Notes under the pieces: model-generated
What the model saw: only the letters and a program-made list of their open reading frames with translations
Told to the model about the DNA's origin: nothing
Database searches by the model: none
Position numbers and translations under genes: made by a program
Assembly (NCBI GenBank): GCA_021464415.1
Contig: CM038468.1
Location: 36,754,969-36,818,968 of the forward strand
Origin: Lonicera japonica
Taxonomy: Eukaryota > Streptophyta > Magnoliopsida > Dipsacales > Caprifoliaceae
DNA: 64,000 nt
Direction of reading: 5' to 3'
In this document: one piece after another, positions 34,699-46,301 of the stretch
Position numbering within the stretch: position 1 is the stretch's first letter
Layout: each line of letters starts with the position of its first letter

Positions 34699-35917
34699 TG
34701 TGAGAATCCGCAAATGCGACCCCCGGGTTCTCGTTCTCGTTGGTGGGCGTCTGAAACATCGGAAAGGATTCCATTGTTCCATTTGCTTTTATGTGTTGAT
34801 AATTCATATCGGGAGTCCCTCTATCCTATTTCTAGATGCAAGAGGGTTCGTTCAGAGTCGCCAGTACGTTTTACGATAAAACGGACAAAATGATTGTGTA
34901 AGAGGGAAGGCTACAGATAAGCCTTTCTTTATACGTTTGTCTACGAAACTAGGATTCTATAGGGTTCGGGAACTATATTACGGTTTGGGAAGGTGTTAAG
35001 CACCCATTCCGCCCTTTCGGTCTCTAGTGGTCTTATATGTTTATTCTATGTTGGAAAACTTGGATGCTTTTACTGATATTCTACTGCTTTCTGCAGATAA
35101 CTAATGAAAACCTGTTTTTCGAGCGCGTTAGGAATCTACCACAACTATGTCGCCACTTCGCTTACTAGGACGGGGATCGACCTGTTAGAAAAATCGAGTT
35201 TTAAACAAGTCTATAATAAAACTAATATACAAATATCTTATTTAATTACTAGAAGAGACTTTAGTTACCTTCCCGACGATATATATAAGAATAAGAGAGA
35301 GAAAATATAATACGGCAGAGAAGACCTCCAGTGAATATTAGCTTTTCCTCTTAGAAATATTTCCAGCGGTCTGACTCTAGAAGGTGGCACTCCGGGTGCC
35401 AAGATTAGATCTGAGACTCTTGCGGAAATAAATGTTATCGCAGATGCTTCCGGAGAAGGCTTAAAGATTAGAAAATATGAGAGAGAATAAGGAATTTTAG
35501 TATAGAAATTGTGGCGAGAAGTTGTCGTCTAGAACCCATGGGGGTGTTGCCTTATTTATAGTGCTCGGGAGGGTTTGTCGCGCGACGTTCCCCAACTTTA
35601 TCTGTTTGTCGCGCGACATATCTGTTTCAATGTACCTGTTTGTCGCGCGACAAACGGCTGAAGTGATGGGTTCTGACACTGTGATATGTCAGAAAGTGGT
35701 TGGTTGGGTGCGGAGGGGTTTGTCGCGCGACATAAGAGTGATTGTCGCGCGACATACCAATATGTCGTGCAACAATCCCACTTAAAAACAGGTTTGTTGG
35801 CCAACAAACCCTTTCGAGATAGTTTCGAGTGCTCGGGTGGGTCCCGGACTCCAAAAATAGTAGTTCTCGAAGGTCGTTAGGGTTCTTGCGGGGGTCACGG
35901 ATCGGGGTGTCTACACA
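34699..35917 (-). repeat. 5' LTR of the Tat-like element
   Basis: 1219 bp, TGTGTAGACACCCC at the minus-strand start and GATTCTCACA at its end. The TATA box TATAAATAAG lies at 35560-35551 (minus), with an array of 12-bp palindromes directly upstream. Confidence 0.88.
35551..35810 (-). promoter_or_regulatory. LTR promoter: TATA box plus palindrome array
   Basis: TATAAATA at 35551-35560 (minus). Upstream are six copies of the self-complementary 12-mer TGTCGCGCGACA at 35576, 35607, 35641, 35721, 35743 and 35763 (four perfect; the first and last are variants), then the perfect 20-bp palindrome GGTTTGTTGGCCAACAAACC at 35791-35810. CGCG cores are known binding sites of CAMTA-type factors; that link is inference. 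Confidence 0.7.
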
Positions 35918-35922
35918 CGTAC

Positions 35923-37000
35923 ATAAAGGAAATTCATATGTTGTTAAAAATTTAGATGTTTAGTTAGCCCACTTCTAAGTTGCATGTTTCGAAGAAATTT
36001 GGTGAAGATGATCTACTACTAATCATGGAGATTTTCACCAAGTTTTATCAAAAAATTTATTCGTTTAACCTCTTATAATGGTTGGTCCATACTCTATATA
36101 TATAGCGTGGAGAAGTTGAAATGTATCCTTTGGTTTAAATATATTGTTAAACCTCACCTAATATCTTAAACGACCATTAATTAGTGTACTTGCCTAGATG
36201 TATCTTTTGGTTTGGATAGATTATGCATTTGCTACTGATTGAGGCCTAAATGTTATAACCTTGCTTAATATATTAATTAAGGTAGGCAATTCGAGTTTTA
36301 TTTTTTAAACAAGACTCATTAATTGACAGATTATGCATTTGCTGCATTGCAATTATTTTGCTGCCTTCTGTTCTTTCGTTATATAATTACTAAATTTTTT
36401 CTAGGCTTAATTTGCAGGAATTGGTACCAGAGGAGAGAATCGTACATCTTTAGCAGGACTGAAGAAATGAGGTTTGTGCGTTGTAAGAAAAGCACGAGAT
36501 TTGTGATACTTTTATTCTTTAAAGTGTATACTTGAGTTGTGATGCTATTTCTCGTGTTTGAATACACCTTCAGCGCTTGTAGACTTGAGAATTCATTTAG
36601 AGATCAGGAAAGTGATCCAGATGTTAATAAGTTAGCAATTTTATGTATTTAAAGTTTATGTGTGCCCTTGATCATCTAGATTGCATTAATTGTTTATAAG
36701 TTAGCAATTTTATGTTTTAGGTGCTATTGAATATTGAATAGGATTGGTATATAAATATATGCATGTTTGTGACTTATGTAATATTGATTCAAATAATGCA
36801 ATTAATTTTACAGATTGATTGCAATGAAAATGCATATTGTTTCATTAGTTGTTAAAATAGCGTTATATAGATCTCTACTAAATTATTGTGTATTGCTGCT
36901 GGGATTTTTGCGATTGTTGGAGGTACATTATACATGGAATTAAAAAAAATTGGAAATTCCATTTTTCTTAAAATATATTTTTAAAAAAATATAAAATATA
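35923..37000. other. Host DNA between two elements, no complete gene
   Basis: Mostly AT-rich. At 36413-36470 a TTTGCAG acceptor-like site is followed by an open stretch ending GENRTSLAGLKK and TGA. This could be the last exon of a lost or disrupted gene but I cannot name it. Confidence 0.3.
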
Positions 37001-37339
37001 TTGTCACGGTCCAAAACCGTGACAACAAAGGCATGTAACATAATATTATTACGTTTTGAACCGTGACAAGTTTGGTGTACATAGAGACCTTCAAGTGAAA
37101 TATGTAGGTTCTGAACCGTAACAACGGATTTAAGGTTGTTTCAGTAACGAACCGTGATAGCATCGACTGTTTATAGTGCTTTAGATCACTTTACAAAACC
37201 ATGACAATGGTGGATTGTCACGGTTATAAACCGTGATAATAAATATTTGTCACCGTGGTTTTTGTCACGAATAAAAACCATGACAAGGCACTTTTGTCAC
37301 AGTTTATAACCGTGACAATTAGGCTATTTTGGTGTAATG
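37001..37339. mobile_element. Terminal part of a CACTA (EnSpm) element
   Basis: The reverse complement of the right end reads CATTACACCAAAATAGCC, close to the CACTACACCAAAA start of CACTA elements. Inside are at least five inverted copies of TTGTCACGGTTTNNAACCGTGACAA-like arms (37001-37025, about 37055-37110, 37213-37238, 37246-37280, 37290-37318), the usual subterminal repeats. The other end and any transposase are not found. Confidence 0.65.
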
Positions 37340-37395
37340 CGGATTAAATTTCAAAAACCGTATTCACCCCTTCTAGGATATTTTATATAACCTAC
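37340..37395 (+). repeat. Tail fragment of a SIRE-family LTR
   Basis: AAAAACCGTATTCACCCCTTCTAGG...AACCTACA matches the 3' end of the LTR at 10718-12336. Only ~55 bp survive. Confidence 0.55.
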
Positions 37396-38360
37396 ACTTT
37401 CAATCAGAAAACTTAAAGAATCTGGTTTGCAAATTAAAAAAAAATTCATTTATGGCCTTAAGGAAGTTTTCTATCAATGGTATTACAAACTTTATCAAAA
37501 TATTATCTCATATAGTTTTGAGGTAAATTCGGTTGATGAATGTGTATATTGTAAGTTTAGTAGGAGTAAGATTATTTTTTTGGTATTTTATGTTGATAAT
37601 ATCCTTTTGTATTAGGAATATAGATACATCGACATTATTGTTGGGTATCCTAGTGTTATTACGAAATAGATATATCAAAAGAATTCTTACCAGATTTAGC
37701 ATAAAAGATTGTCATTCAAGAGATACTCCTATTACTGAAGGAGATAATTTTTGTCTCAGCCGGTACCCCATAATAAGGTTGAAAAGAAACTAATGCAAAA
37801 GATTTCTTATGTATCAGTTGTAAAGAGTTTGATGTATCATCAAGTATGTATGTATCTGGAATTAGTGTTCATAGTAAGGATATTTGGTAGATATTTAAGT
37901 AACACTAAGATAGATCTTCGGAAAGCAGCCAATTAAATGATTATTCTGTATTTAAAGAGAATGAAAGATTACATGCTTATGTATCAAAAATTAGATCAGT
38001 TAAAGATTATCCAGTATTCTGATTTCGATACTAGGATGGGATATAACTGCGAAATTTTGTCACTAGGTTGAAAATTATGGATAGTGTTGAAATATCACTA
38101 AAGATATTTTATAACAATAAATCGGTTGTGCTATATTTGACAACAGCAAAATTTTTTAGAAAGTCTAAAACACATAGATATCAAGTTTTTTGTTGTTAAA
38201 GAAGAGTTTAGAATTATCGTGCCTACAGAGTATATAAGCACTAACTCCATGATTACGGATCCGTTCACTAAACGTTAAACACATAGAAGATATTTCGTGA
38301 GCATATTGCTCATATAAGTTTAATGTTTTATGACAATGTGTTGGTTTAATGGGAGTTTGT
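37396..38360 (+). pseudogene. Decayed copia reverse transcriptase/RNase H
   Basis: Fragments of copia pol in plus orientation: KFIYGLKEVFYQWYYK and FYVDNILL at 37427-37615 (reverse transcriptase, with YVDN where YVDD is expected), then KSLMYHQVCMYLELVF with FGRYLSNTKIDLRKAAN (37780-37936), SDFDTRMGY, and VPTEYISTNSMITDPFTKR near 38270 (RNase H end). Frameshifts and stops break it at many places and the 5' part (gag, protease, integrase) is absent. It is inactive. Confidence 0.75.
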
Positions 38361-38768
38361 ATCATAGATAATCTTTTATTTAGATGCAATTTTCTGTAAA
38401 ATAAAAAGATGGTTTATTTTCGTTTTAACTCTGAATATTTATTTTTTCTTCCATTATTCTTTAACATAAAGTTTTGAAAGATAAAGTTGATCTCATTAAA
38501 GTTTGGTTAGTTGAAAATAGGCATGTCTAAGACCACATTGCATGTAATTTTCACACTACTCATCCACATTTGATCTATGTTATTAAGTGTATTAGTATGG
38601 TGATAATCGTGGTTTAGTCACGACCTTAGTATGATAAAAGTTAGTGTAATTCCATTACTCATATATGAGATAGACCAGATTGTTTAAGGAGAGATCTAAG
38701 GATAAATAAGATATGGATGTGCACTTAAAAAATTATGTGATATAATTATTTCAAAAATAATATGTAGC

Positions 38769-38781
38769 CCAAATGGGAGAT
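38769..38781 (+). promoter_or_regulatory. Polypurine tract of the decayed copia element
   Basis: CCAAATGGGAGAT directly precedes the LTR start TGTTAG at 38782, the usual copia arrangement. Confidence 0.65.
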
Positions 38782-39799
38782 TGTTAGAAAATTTATATTT
38801 TTTAATTTATGTGGGCAACATATTATAATATTTGGATTATATTTGCTATTTGAATTAATGGACTAATTTTTAGTGATCTAATTAATTTTGTTAAGCCCAT
38901 AGACTATTCAAATAAATGTGGGCCAAATGTATAAATAACTTATATGGGCTTGCTAGTAGGGGTGTGCACGGTTCGGTTAACCGAACCGTGCGGCTTAACC
39001 AGCAACCGAACCGACCAAGTCGGTTTTTCATAATTAAGAACCGAGACAGAACCGAAAAGGGAAGAAATCGGTCGGTTTCGGGCAAGGTCGGTTGTGTCGG
39101 CTTCGGTTCGGTTTCGGTTTTAGCATAAGTGGATTTTTGATGAAAAATTTTATTTTCAAAACCCATTTAACTTGTTATGGAAATCTTATTTTCATAAATC
39201 ACAACATAAGATGTAATAGAAATGAAGAATTTTAATCTCAAAACCCATTTAACTAAAGAAAAAAAAAAAGAGGAGATAACAAAAGAGGTGGTATGTAAAT
39301 AAAAACCTAGGGTTCTTCCATGTAATTTATATATCTCGGTTCGGTTCGGTTTTTGGCCGGTATTCTTGACCGAGAACCGCCAACCGAACCGATGGCAGTC
39401 GGTTCTTTAAGCAACAAACCGAAAATGAACTGTAAGTTAACAAAATCGTCGGTTTCGGTCCGGTCCGGGTAGGTTTGGGCCGGTTTTTCGGTTATTTTGC
39501 ACACCCCTACTTGCTAGGGTTTTATAGGAACCATAATTAGACTGTATATAAAGAAGATATTAAGGTTTTTATCCCAAATACACCAAATCAAAAATACGGC
39601 CCCCTTCTCCCTATTTAGAAGATGAACAAAAAATTCTCATCAAGAAATTAAAGCGATTTGGTTGAGGAAGATCACGTACCCGCTCGATCCTCACTCTCAT
39701 TGTGATCGATCCTTGTACTTTCATATTCGTTTTATCATGGATTCAGGTACGTAGTTTAAATACTTTAATTTATATTTTTTTAAGAGATTTATTCCAACA
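38782..39799 (+). repeat. 3' LTR of the decayed copia element, interrupted by a hAT element
   Basis: Starts TGTTAGAAAATTTATA after the polypurine tract and ends TTTATTCCAACA, directly against the left edge of repeat block copy 2. A TATA-like CTGTATATAAAG lies near 39540. Without the hAT insertion and one target copy it is about 457 bp. The matching 5' LTR is not in the window. Confidence 0.7.
38957..39509. mobile_element. hAT-type non-autonomous element, GGTTCGG-rich (553 bp)
   Basis: Perfect 12-bp inverted ends TAGGGGTGTGCA / TGCACACCCCTA and a perfect 8-bp target duplication CTTGCTAG (38949-38956 and 39510-39517). Dense subterminal GGTTCGGTT/AACCGAACC motifs. Non-coding. Confidence 0.92.
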
Positions 39800-40636
39800 G
39801 TTACATCCACCCTTTAGGGTCATTATATGTATAGCACACTCGTGAACCTCACTCGGATAGCTTGCGACGTAACACCTATAATGTGTAGCTTGTCATCATT
39901 AACTACAACCATACATGGGCATTTACAATAGTTCGTTCACAACACTAGGGTCGTTACACCCACCGTTGGATCCCAACGTCCCTTGTTGACACACTTTCTG
40001 TAAGACATTGTCTGTTTTGAGCTTGAACAAACATGGTTTTGCTTTTTATCAAAAATTTTATTACTATAAATGTAATGACCAACCATTCAAGTTACAACAT
40101 GTATATTCGAAATCTGTATCCTATTTATATTTGAATCATAATTTGTGAATATTTAAAACAAAATTCACATAGTATTTTGAAAATCCAAAAATATTGATAT
40201 TTATAATGATTATTAAGAAAATAAGATTAAGATAACATTTTTTTAATTTTTTTTTTGAAAATATAAAAATAAATATGGATATCGACGTTTCTTGATTATT
40301 CATATGAAAAATATCCAATTAGTTAATATAATACTTTTATATTGAAATTTTCATATACGATGAATACAAATCAGATTTCAATAGGGCATTTGTGAACAAA
40401 GTGTTAGATCCGTTTTCTATTTATCCATTTTACATCTTATTGCACATATATATATATATAACATTAGAGAATCCCACCCAGGCGATATAGAAAGTAACAT
40501 CCACCTTGTACAACTTGCGCCTATCTGCTATTAGTTATCAAACACGGTCAGCACACCAACCCAGCAAAATAACAAGGTCAACGAAGCATTGATTCAACCA
40601 GTGGGTCATTAGTTGCCCCACTTTAACCTTTAATTA

Positions 40637-40802
40637 AGGGTCATGTTAACGTGTGCCCTAAGGGCACATGTTAAGTACCTATTTTTGAAAATAATTAACT
40701 CTCAACATGCATTAAATATAGCACATATTCTCATACAAGATTGTATTATTTCCATTTATAGCAGCTTTAACATGGGCCCTTAGGGCACATGTTATCATTT
40801 TT
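40637..40802. mobile_element. MITE (166 bp), 9-bp target duplication, hairpin ends
   Basis: Flanked by CTTTAATTA at 40628-40636 and 40803-40811; block copy 1 has the empty site with one CTTTAATTA at 12842-12850. Both ends contain the near-palindrome TGTGCCCTAAGGGCACA or a variant, so each end alone can fold. A 9-bp duplication suggests the Mutator superfamily. Confidence 0.88.
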
Positions 40803-41168
40803 CTTTAATTAATTTAAAAAAATTACACATTTCTTACTGTGATATAATAAACTTAATATGCATTTTCTTAAGTTATAAATAATTATATAAAAATAATAAA
40901 ATATCATCAAGTTTTATAAAGTATTATAATATATAAGTAGTAGCAAAAACAAAAACAATAACTATATATATATATATATTATATTTAGGGATTTTTTAAG
41001 TTACCCCTTATTATTAATACGAAACTCAAGATACCCACTAGTTTACTAATCCTTTGACTTACCTCATGTCTTTTAACGGATGGCTAACTCTAGCCATTTT
41101 TTAATATTTTTGATCACTATACCTTTACCCCTCTGTTAATAAACATACATCATTGATATATATATATA

Positions 41169-41785
41169 CGGTTTCTTTCAGAAACGCATTAGTGGAAATT
41201 TCATAGGGCCCACTCGCAAATAAAAGGAGACAGCACAGTAGAAACCAAACTAAACGGAGGAAAAGGTCCCCCCTCTTTTTCTCTCTCTTCAAGCAAAAAA
41301 GCAAGGAAGCTCTCTTCTCTCTTTCAAGCTGCGACCGATTCACCATACTCAGGCTCCTTGATGCTCTCTCTCCGTTGCTCTTTGGTGCTCCGTTGCTACT
41401 CGGTGCTTCGTCTCTCTCTCGTCATAACATTGTACGGACTGACCTCCTCTCTATCTCTCTACCGCGTTACTCTCGAGACGAGCTCTCGAACATTGAAACA
41501 CAGCATTAACAGAGGTATGAACTGATTTGGGTTTGTTTTGAGTTTTGTTTTGATGATTACACTAATTTTTGAGTTATGGAGCTGGGTTGGGCAAAATTTT
41601 GATCTTGTATGCTGAAATTTGATCAAGTCTGAAGTTGTGAAATTTCATCTTCTCCACTGATATATATTCTTGTTTGGGTGTATTTCGAATGTAGAGATTA
41701 CGATTTATTAATAAATTTGGGTTTAATGAAGTTGTGAAATTTTGGTTTGTACACTGATTGTCCACCGATATTTGAACTGATTTGG
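41169..41785 (+). repeat. Left terminal inverted repeat of the MULE, with leader exon
   Basis: Contains a CT-rich leader (about 41230-41514) that ends at ACAGAG/GTATGA (donor at 41515), probably the non-coding first exon of the GRF-finger gene. Confidence 0.85.
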
Positions 41786-42769
41786 GCTTGTTTTGAGTTT
41801 TGTTTTGATGATTAAGCCGATTTTCGAATTATGGAGCTGGGTTGGGCGAAATTTTGGGGTTCATACTTATTAGATTTTGGGATTGGCTATTGTAGTTGAA
41901 GGTAATTATATGGTTTAAGTGAGATTTGTAATCAATTCATGCTATTGGCTAGTATTTTTTCTTAGGGGCGAAGGTAGATTTGTAGTTTGCTTTTAGTGCA
42001 GGTGTACCCATGTAGTCTAGTGTTAGCTTTTCCATTGATTCCGTATATTAGTGATTAATAAGGAATTGTGTTGAAGATAAAATGATATTAATATGGCTGA
42101 ATGAAGGTCATCCTAGTAGTCTAATACAATTATGTAAAGTTTATCATGTTGCCAATGCCTACAAAACAACAAATCATATAGATCAAGATGATACTAGGAA
42201 ATCTAATTATTACTCTACTACATTATTTGGGGGCTTTTCATCGATTTATGTATAAAATTAAGGATTACATACTGACTTTGTATGATGTGGAGTTTGGTCA
42301 ATTGGAGAAAAGGATATTGGATCTTTTTATGAAAGTGACATAGGGAGATGATCTATTAGCAGTCATTATTTGAGCACCTAAAAATTGAAAGAAGCCTGAG
42401 TGCACCTTTAATTTAATTCCATAGAAGGGGTTCTAAAACTTAAAAAGATTTGCAAACAATTAGCTTGGTGGGTTGTTTTTAATAGTTAAGTAGCCTAGAA
42501 TCTGATAGAATGACTTGTTATTGAATAAAATCAACTCTAGCTATTAAATAGCCTTGTAACTTCCTAAACATATTATCTAAAATTGAAGATAAACTTAACA
42601 CAGCTCTCAAAACCGTGGTGTCCCATTTTGGCTGAGTTCCACTTTGATGCAACATAGTTTGTTTCTAAATTATTTCTAATTGCCACCAGCTATTGCATTT
42701 GCATTGTTTCTAAATGCTAACGAATATATAGAATAATGTTATCTTTTGCTCGAACTTTGGCAGATTCAA

Positions 42770-43141
42770 ATGGTGTCTTCATTGAAGAATCCCGTGGAGG
42801 GTAATTCAAGTATGGAAGTGGATATTAGATTCATATTGAAACAATGTGAGTGCGTAGAATTGGTGGATGTGAAAATAACGAAGTCTAATAAGAACAATAA
42901 TCGTGGTAGAATCTACTATTCTTGCAAAAGGCAAAGGTGTGGAACCTTCTTGGGTTACTGCAAAATCTCATCTTTTGGAGAGGCACCAAATGTAATTGTC
43001 CCACAAGAAGAATGTAGTACGTCACGTAACTTGGTTGTTGGTGAAGTTAATACGAAGTGGGAAACTCTATCGTGGAGAGATATCTTAATAATTATATCTT
43101 TTTTGGTGTCAGTTTCTTTGGCCATAAAAGGCATGATGTAA
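42770..43141 (+). CDS. GRF-type zinc-finger protein with C-terminal membrane segment, carried by the MULE
   Basis: 123 residues from the ATG at 42770. The in-frame ATG at 42746 is upstream of a good splice acceptor (CTTTGGCAG at 42755-42763), so the later start is chosen. The GRF finger has the ligands in CEC (C26, C28), then NNNRGRIYYSC (C52) and C57 followed by TF, matching the CxC...GRxFFxC....C pattern. A hydrophobic segment IIISFLVSVSLAIKG (about 107-121) ends the protein. Small plant GRF-finger proteins of this layout are common; their role is unknown, though GRF fingers elsewhere bind single-stranded nucleic acid. An intron from 41515 to 42763 probably separates it from a leader exon in the left repeat. 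The frame is undamaged while the transposase is broken. It could be an accessory MULE gene or a captured host gene. Confidence 0.75.
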   Translation: MVSSLKNPVEGNSSMEVDIRFILKQCECVELVDVKITKSNKNNNRGRIYYSCKRQRCGTFLGYCKISSFGEAPNVIVPQEECSTSRNLVVGEVNTKWETLSWRDILIIISFLVSVSLAIKGMM

Positions 43142-43677
43142 TGTACTTTTTGTTATAATGAATGAAATGGAAGTAATGTAGTTTTTGTCAACTTGAATCC
43201 ATGATGTAATGTAGTTTTGTTATAATGAATGAAATGTAATTATTTGGTACGTGTTTGTTAATGCAGATAATTACAGTCATGGAATCATTCCCTCAATTAA
43301 TATTGAATTTGATACTATTGACCTAAAGATCTTAATCTTATTTATAAGTGTTTAGTTCACTTACTTGAAAAATCAAATCATTTAAAAAACATCATTTTTA
43401 CAAAACTGATTTTTGAAATAAATTCATATTAAATTCAAACGAGCATATCTTGAGCTTTCATGAAATTAAGTGTTTTAGATACTTGGTTTTAACATTCATA
43501 TTTGAGCTATATATTGGTTGAATTAAATATTCACACACCACATTGAAACAAACAAACAAATTCTACATTTCCAATTAAAGATTCACACATCACAATGAAA
43601 TAAAACAAAAAAAGGTCAACATTTTCAATTAAAGATTCATACATCACATTGAAACAAAACAAAGAAAGTCTACATTT

Positions 43678-45080
43678 TCAATTAAGACTTATATCATCTC
43701 CATCTTCTGTTGACGACCCATGAGCCTCTTCCAAATTTGTAGCCTCACACGTAGAAGACCTACGTTAAAAAAAATCAAGATTTATATTACAATATGATAA
43801 TAGGATATTGTAAACAATAAATGAATTATTACTTACGCATTTGTAATTGCCGGACAATTTCGTTTATCATGTACTTTATCTACTTTTTCACACCCATGGC
43901 AACGTCTAACTTTTTCATTTTTCGCCTTGGCCATTACTTTCTCTTTTCCTCCCTTGAGCCTTTTGCCACACCCTTTTGCTCAAACTTGATCGGGCTTATT
44001 GTAACTACTTTGAAAATTATAAGAAGTATGTGCACTAGTACCATCACCTATTGGATTACTACTTATTAAATTACTTTTCCTAAAGGGTCCCATTACACCT
44101 ACGCAGCTACTAATAAATTGATAAATTTGCTCATTAATGGCATGCACTCCATCGGTAAACATTTGCCTTGTTTCTTCACATAATAGGGCCTTGTTAACTA
44201 AATCCAAAGATGATTGGATAAACTGACTTCGCATCAAGGGATAAGAATTGTCGTCATTAATACGCATGCCTTTATCATCCACCACTGTCCCCGCCACCTC
44301 TTCAATATGTATTTATCGGGCAATTCCTCAATATATATAAATTTCATCAAATATGCAATGATGTGCTTACATAGGATTCTAGCACTTTCAAACATTTTAC
44401 AACTGCAATAAGTGAAATCTAACTCCTTATCATAAATAAGTTTGCGAACTTTACTTGTTGGGACTTTCATTCTTTGAATTTGATACATACGCTGATTGTC
44501 AGTTTCGGAAACAAGCTGGATCTTGTAATTGAAGCTATCAAGCACCTAACACTCAAACTTATAATACATCTCATTTGTGTAAATACTAGCCATTTGCTCT
44601 AAAAGGTCAATATTTATTCTAAATTTAGGCTTCTCAATTATATCTTTGTGGTCAGTCATTAACTCTTCATGACGTTGGTGTACAAGTCCCCTGCCAAACT
44701 ATATCATAAAATCTACCAACAAATTGCCCTTATAAACAAATCTTTTGAAAAATGCATGACCACTCTCCACTCGTTGGCTACTTGACATGTCAGCTGAGAA
44801 CACGTGATTAAGATATGCAGGAATCCATCTTGAACGAAGTTGATATTGGTCTTGCAACCACTTGTTTCCTTCTAACCCACTTTTTTTAATAAGATGTTCC
44901 CATTATAACTCAAATTCTTTGGGAAAATCTGATTTTCAAATGCAAGCCGAGAACTCATTCTTGTAAATACTATATTTCACAGCATCAACTTTCTCCGAGA
45001 ATTTCATCAATATGTGCCAACTACAATACCTATGATAAGACCCATTAAAGAAAATCTTATTAAAAAAATGATGTGGATAC

Positions 45081-45111
<31 letters not shown>

Positions 45112-46202
45112 TATGCAATAGGGAATGCTTTAATACCGATGAAAAGTATCTGGAAGAACAATATGAAATGCTTTTGTCATAGCTGGATCTTGATCGGTAA
45201 TAATCATTTTCGAGACATCGCTAAGCATACTTTCCAAAAACTGATTAAATAGCCATATAAAATCATCAACGCTTTCATGATTCAAAAATCCGCAAACAAA
45301 AGTAATTGTTTGACCATGATTGTTGACCCCCATGATTGGTGCAAATCTCATTCCATACCGATTAGTATTATAGGTATATTAATGATTACCACATCGCCAT
45401 AAAAGTTGTAAGCCCGCCTTGAAATTGCATCGGACCAAAAACAACGAGTAATCTTTTGATCCTCATCAGCCTCAATTTGAAAAGTAAACGATGGATTCTT
45501 ACGTTGCTCCAATTTTAAATACTCGTAAAATATTTCACGATCATGCCTATTTTTATCAACACGTATATCTCTTTCACGATTATACAAATCTCTTTGTGTG
45601 CACCCAATGTTTTCTATACCTCCAGATTGCACTCTAAGAAAATTAAATTGTTGATGCTGGGGTATATTCACCATGGACAATTGTTTAATCAAAGATTTTG
45701 TCGCGGCTAAAACATTACGATGAGACCTTAAAAGGTGAACTTTCGACGGGTTAGAAAGCGGATGGCTATGCCTTTCATTGAAAACAGTAGCAAGGTATTT
45801 TTTCGAGTTTGACTTTAAAACTGCAATTTTACAAGTACAATATTCACCTAAGCTTTCTCGGTGTCTTTTTTTTTCAACTTCAGGCAATTTTGAATATTTT
45901 CCTTGTTTAAAACAAACATACTCATTTCTTCTTATTTCCCCACTTTTCAGCTCTTTCAGAGTAGTTCAAGCACGTACACTAAATCCAGCTACTTTAGCAT
46001 ACGCATTATAGAAATTTAGAACTTCATCTATTGTCTCAAATTATTGTCCTTTTTTTTGGCTTTAACTCATATGATACTTGAGGAGAATATGTCATATTAT
46101 TTTCATCTGGGTCTACATCTAAATTAGGTTTATTATCTACATTTTCATGGCTCCCCCTACTTGAGTGCTAGAATTTTTCATATCTAGTAAAAACTTGTTC
46201 AT
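43678..46202 (-). pseudogene. MULE transposase, FAR1/FHY3-related, decayed
   Basis: Read leftwards from about 46202: a FAR1-type DNA-binding domain (FYNAYAKVAGFSVRA, near 45950-46010, then LPEVEKKRHRE), a linker GCTQRDLYN, and the MULE transposase domain (RFAPIMGVNNHGQT, WLFNQFLESM, MIITDQDPAMTKA, 45130-45350). A 107-nt intron at 45136-45030 restores FHRYCSWHI. Then come RSRWIPAYLNHVFSADMSS, a SWIM finger CSCKMFESARILCKH (about 44400), and a C-terminal zinc knuckle CHGCEKVDKVHDKRNC (about 43860). A last exon at about 43760-43678 ends in TGA. Breaks: frameshifts near 46140, 46050 and 45360 (the last falls on the first catalytic Asp region) and in-frame stops near 45965, 44935, 44895, 44700 and 44545. 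It cannot make a working transposase. Confidence 0.85.
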
Positions 46203-46301
46203 GACATCTAATTAGCTTCATTTTCCATACACATAAATATAATTTTTTTTCATGACATCTCACATATAATTTTTTTTCATAAGCAACAAATCAGTAGGGT
46301 C

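Larger units (their letters stand above)
29197..35917 (-). mobile_element. Ty3/gypsy Tat/Ogre-like non-autonomous element (gag only)
   Basis: A 6721-bp element flanked by a perfect 5-bp duplication CGTAC (29192-29196 and 35918-35922). The 5' LTR is on the right (34699-35917). Next to it on the minus strand is TGGCGACTCTGCTGGGGA (34697-34680), a primer-binding site of the tRNA-Arg type used by Tat/Ogre elements. The interior encodes gag (31947-33575) but no protease, reverse transcriptase or integrase, so it depends on proteins made elsewhere. Towards the left it has a long tandem array (30128-30850) and then only the R/U5 part of the 3' LTR, itself interrupted by a hAT element. Lineage placement rests on the primer site, the gag zinc motif and the 3' array. 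Confidence 0.85.

Noticed and set aside
42746..42769. Earlier ATG for the GRF-finger gene
   Set aside because: It is upstream of a strong splice acceptor ending at 42763, so it is probably intronic.
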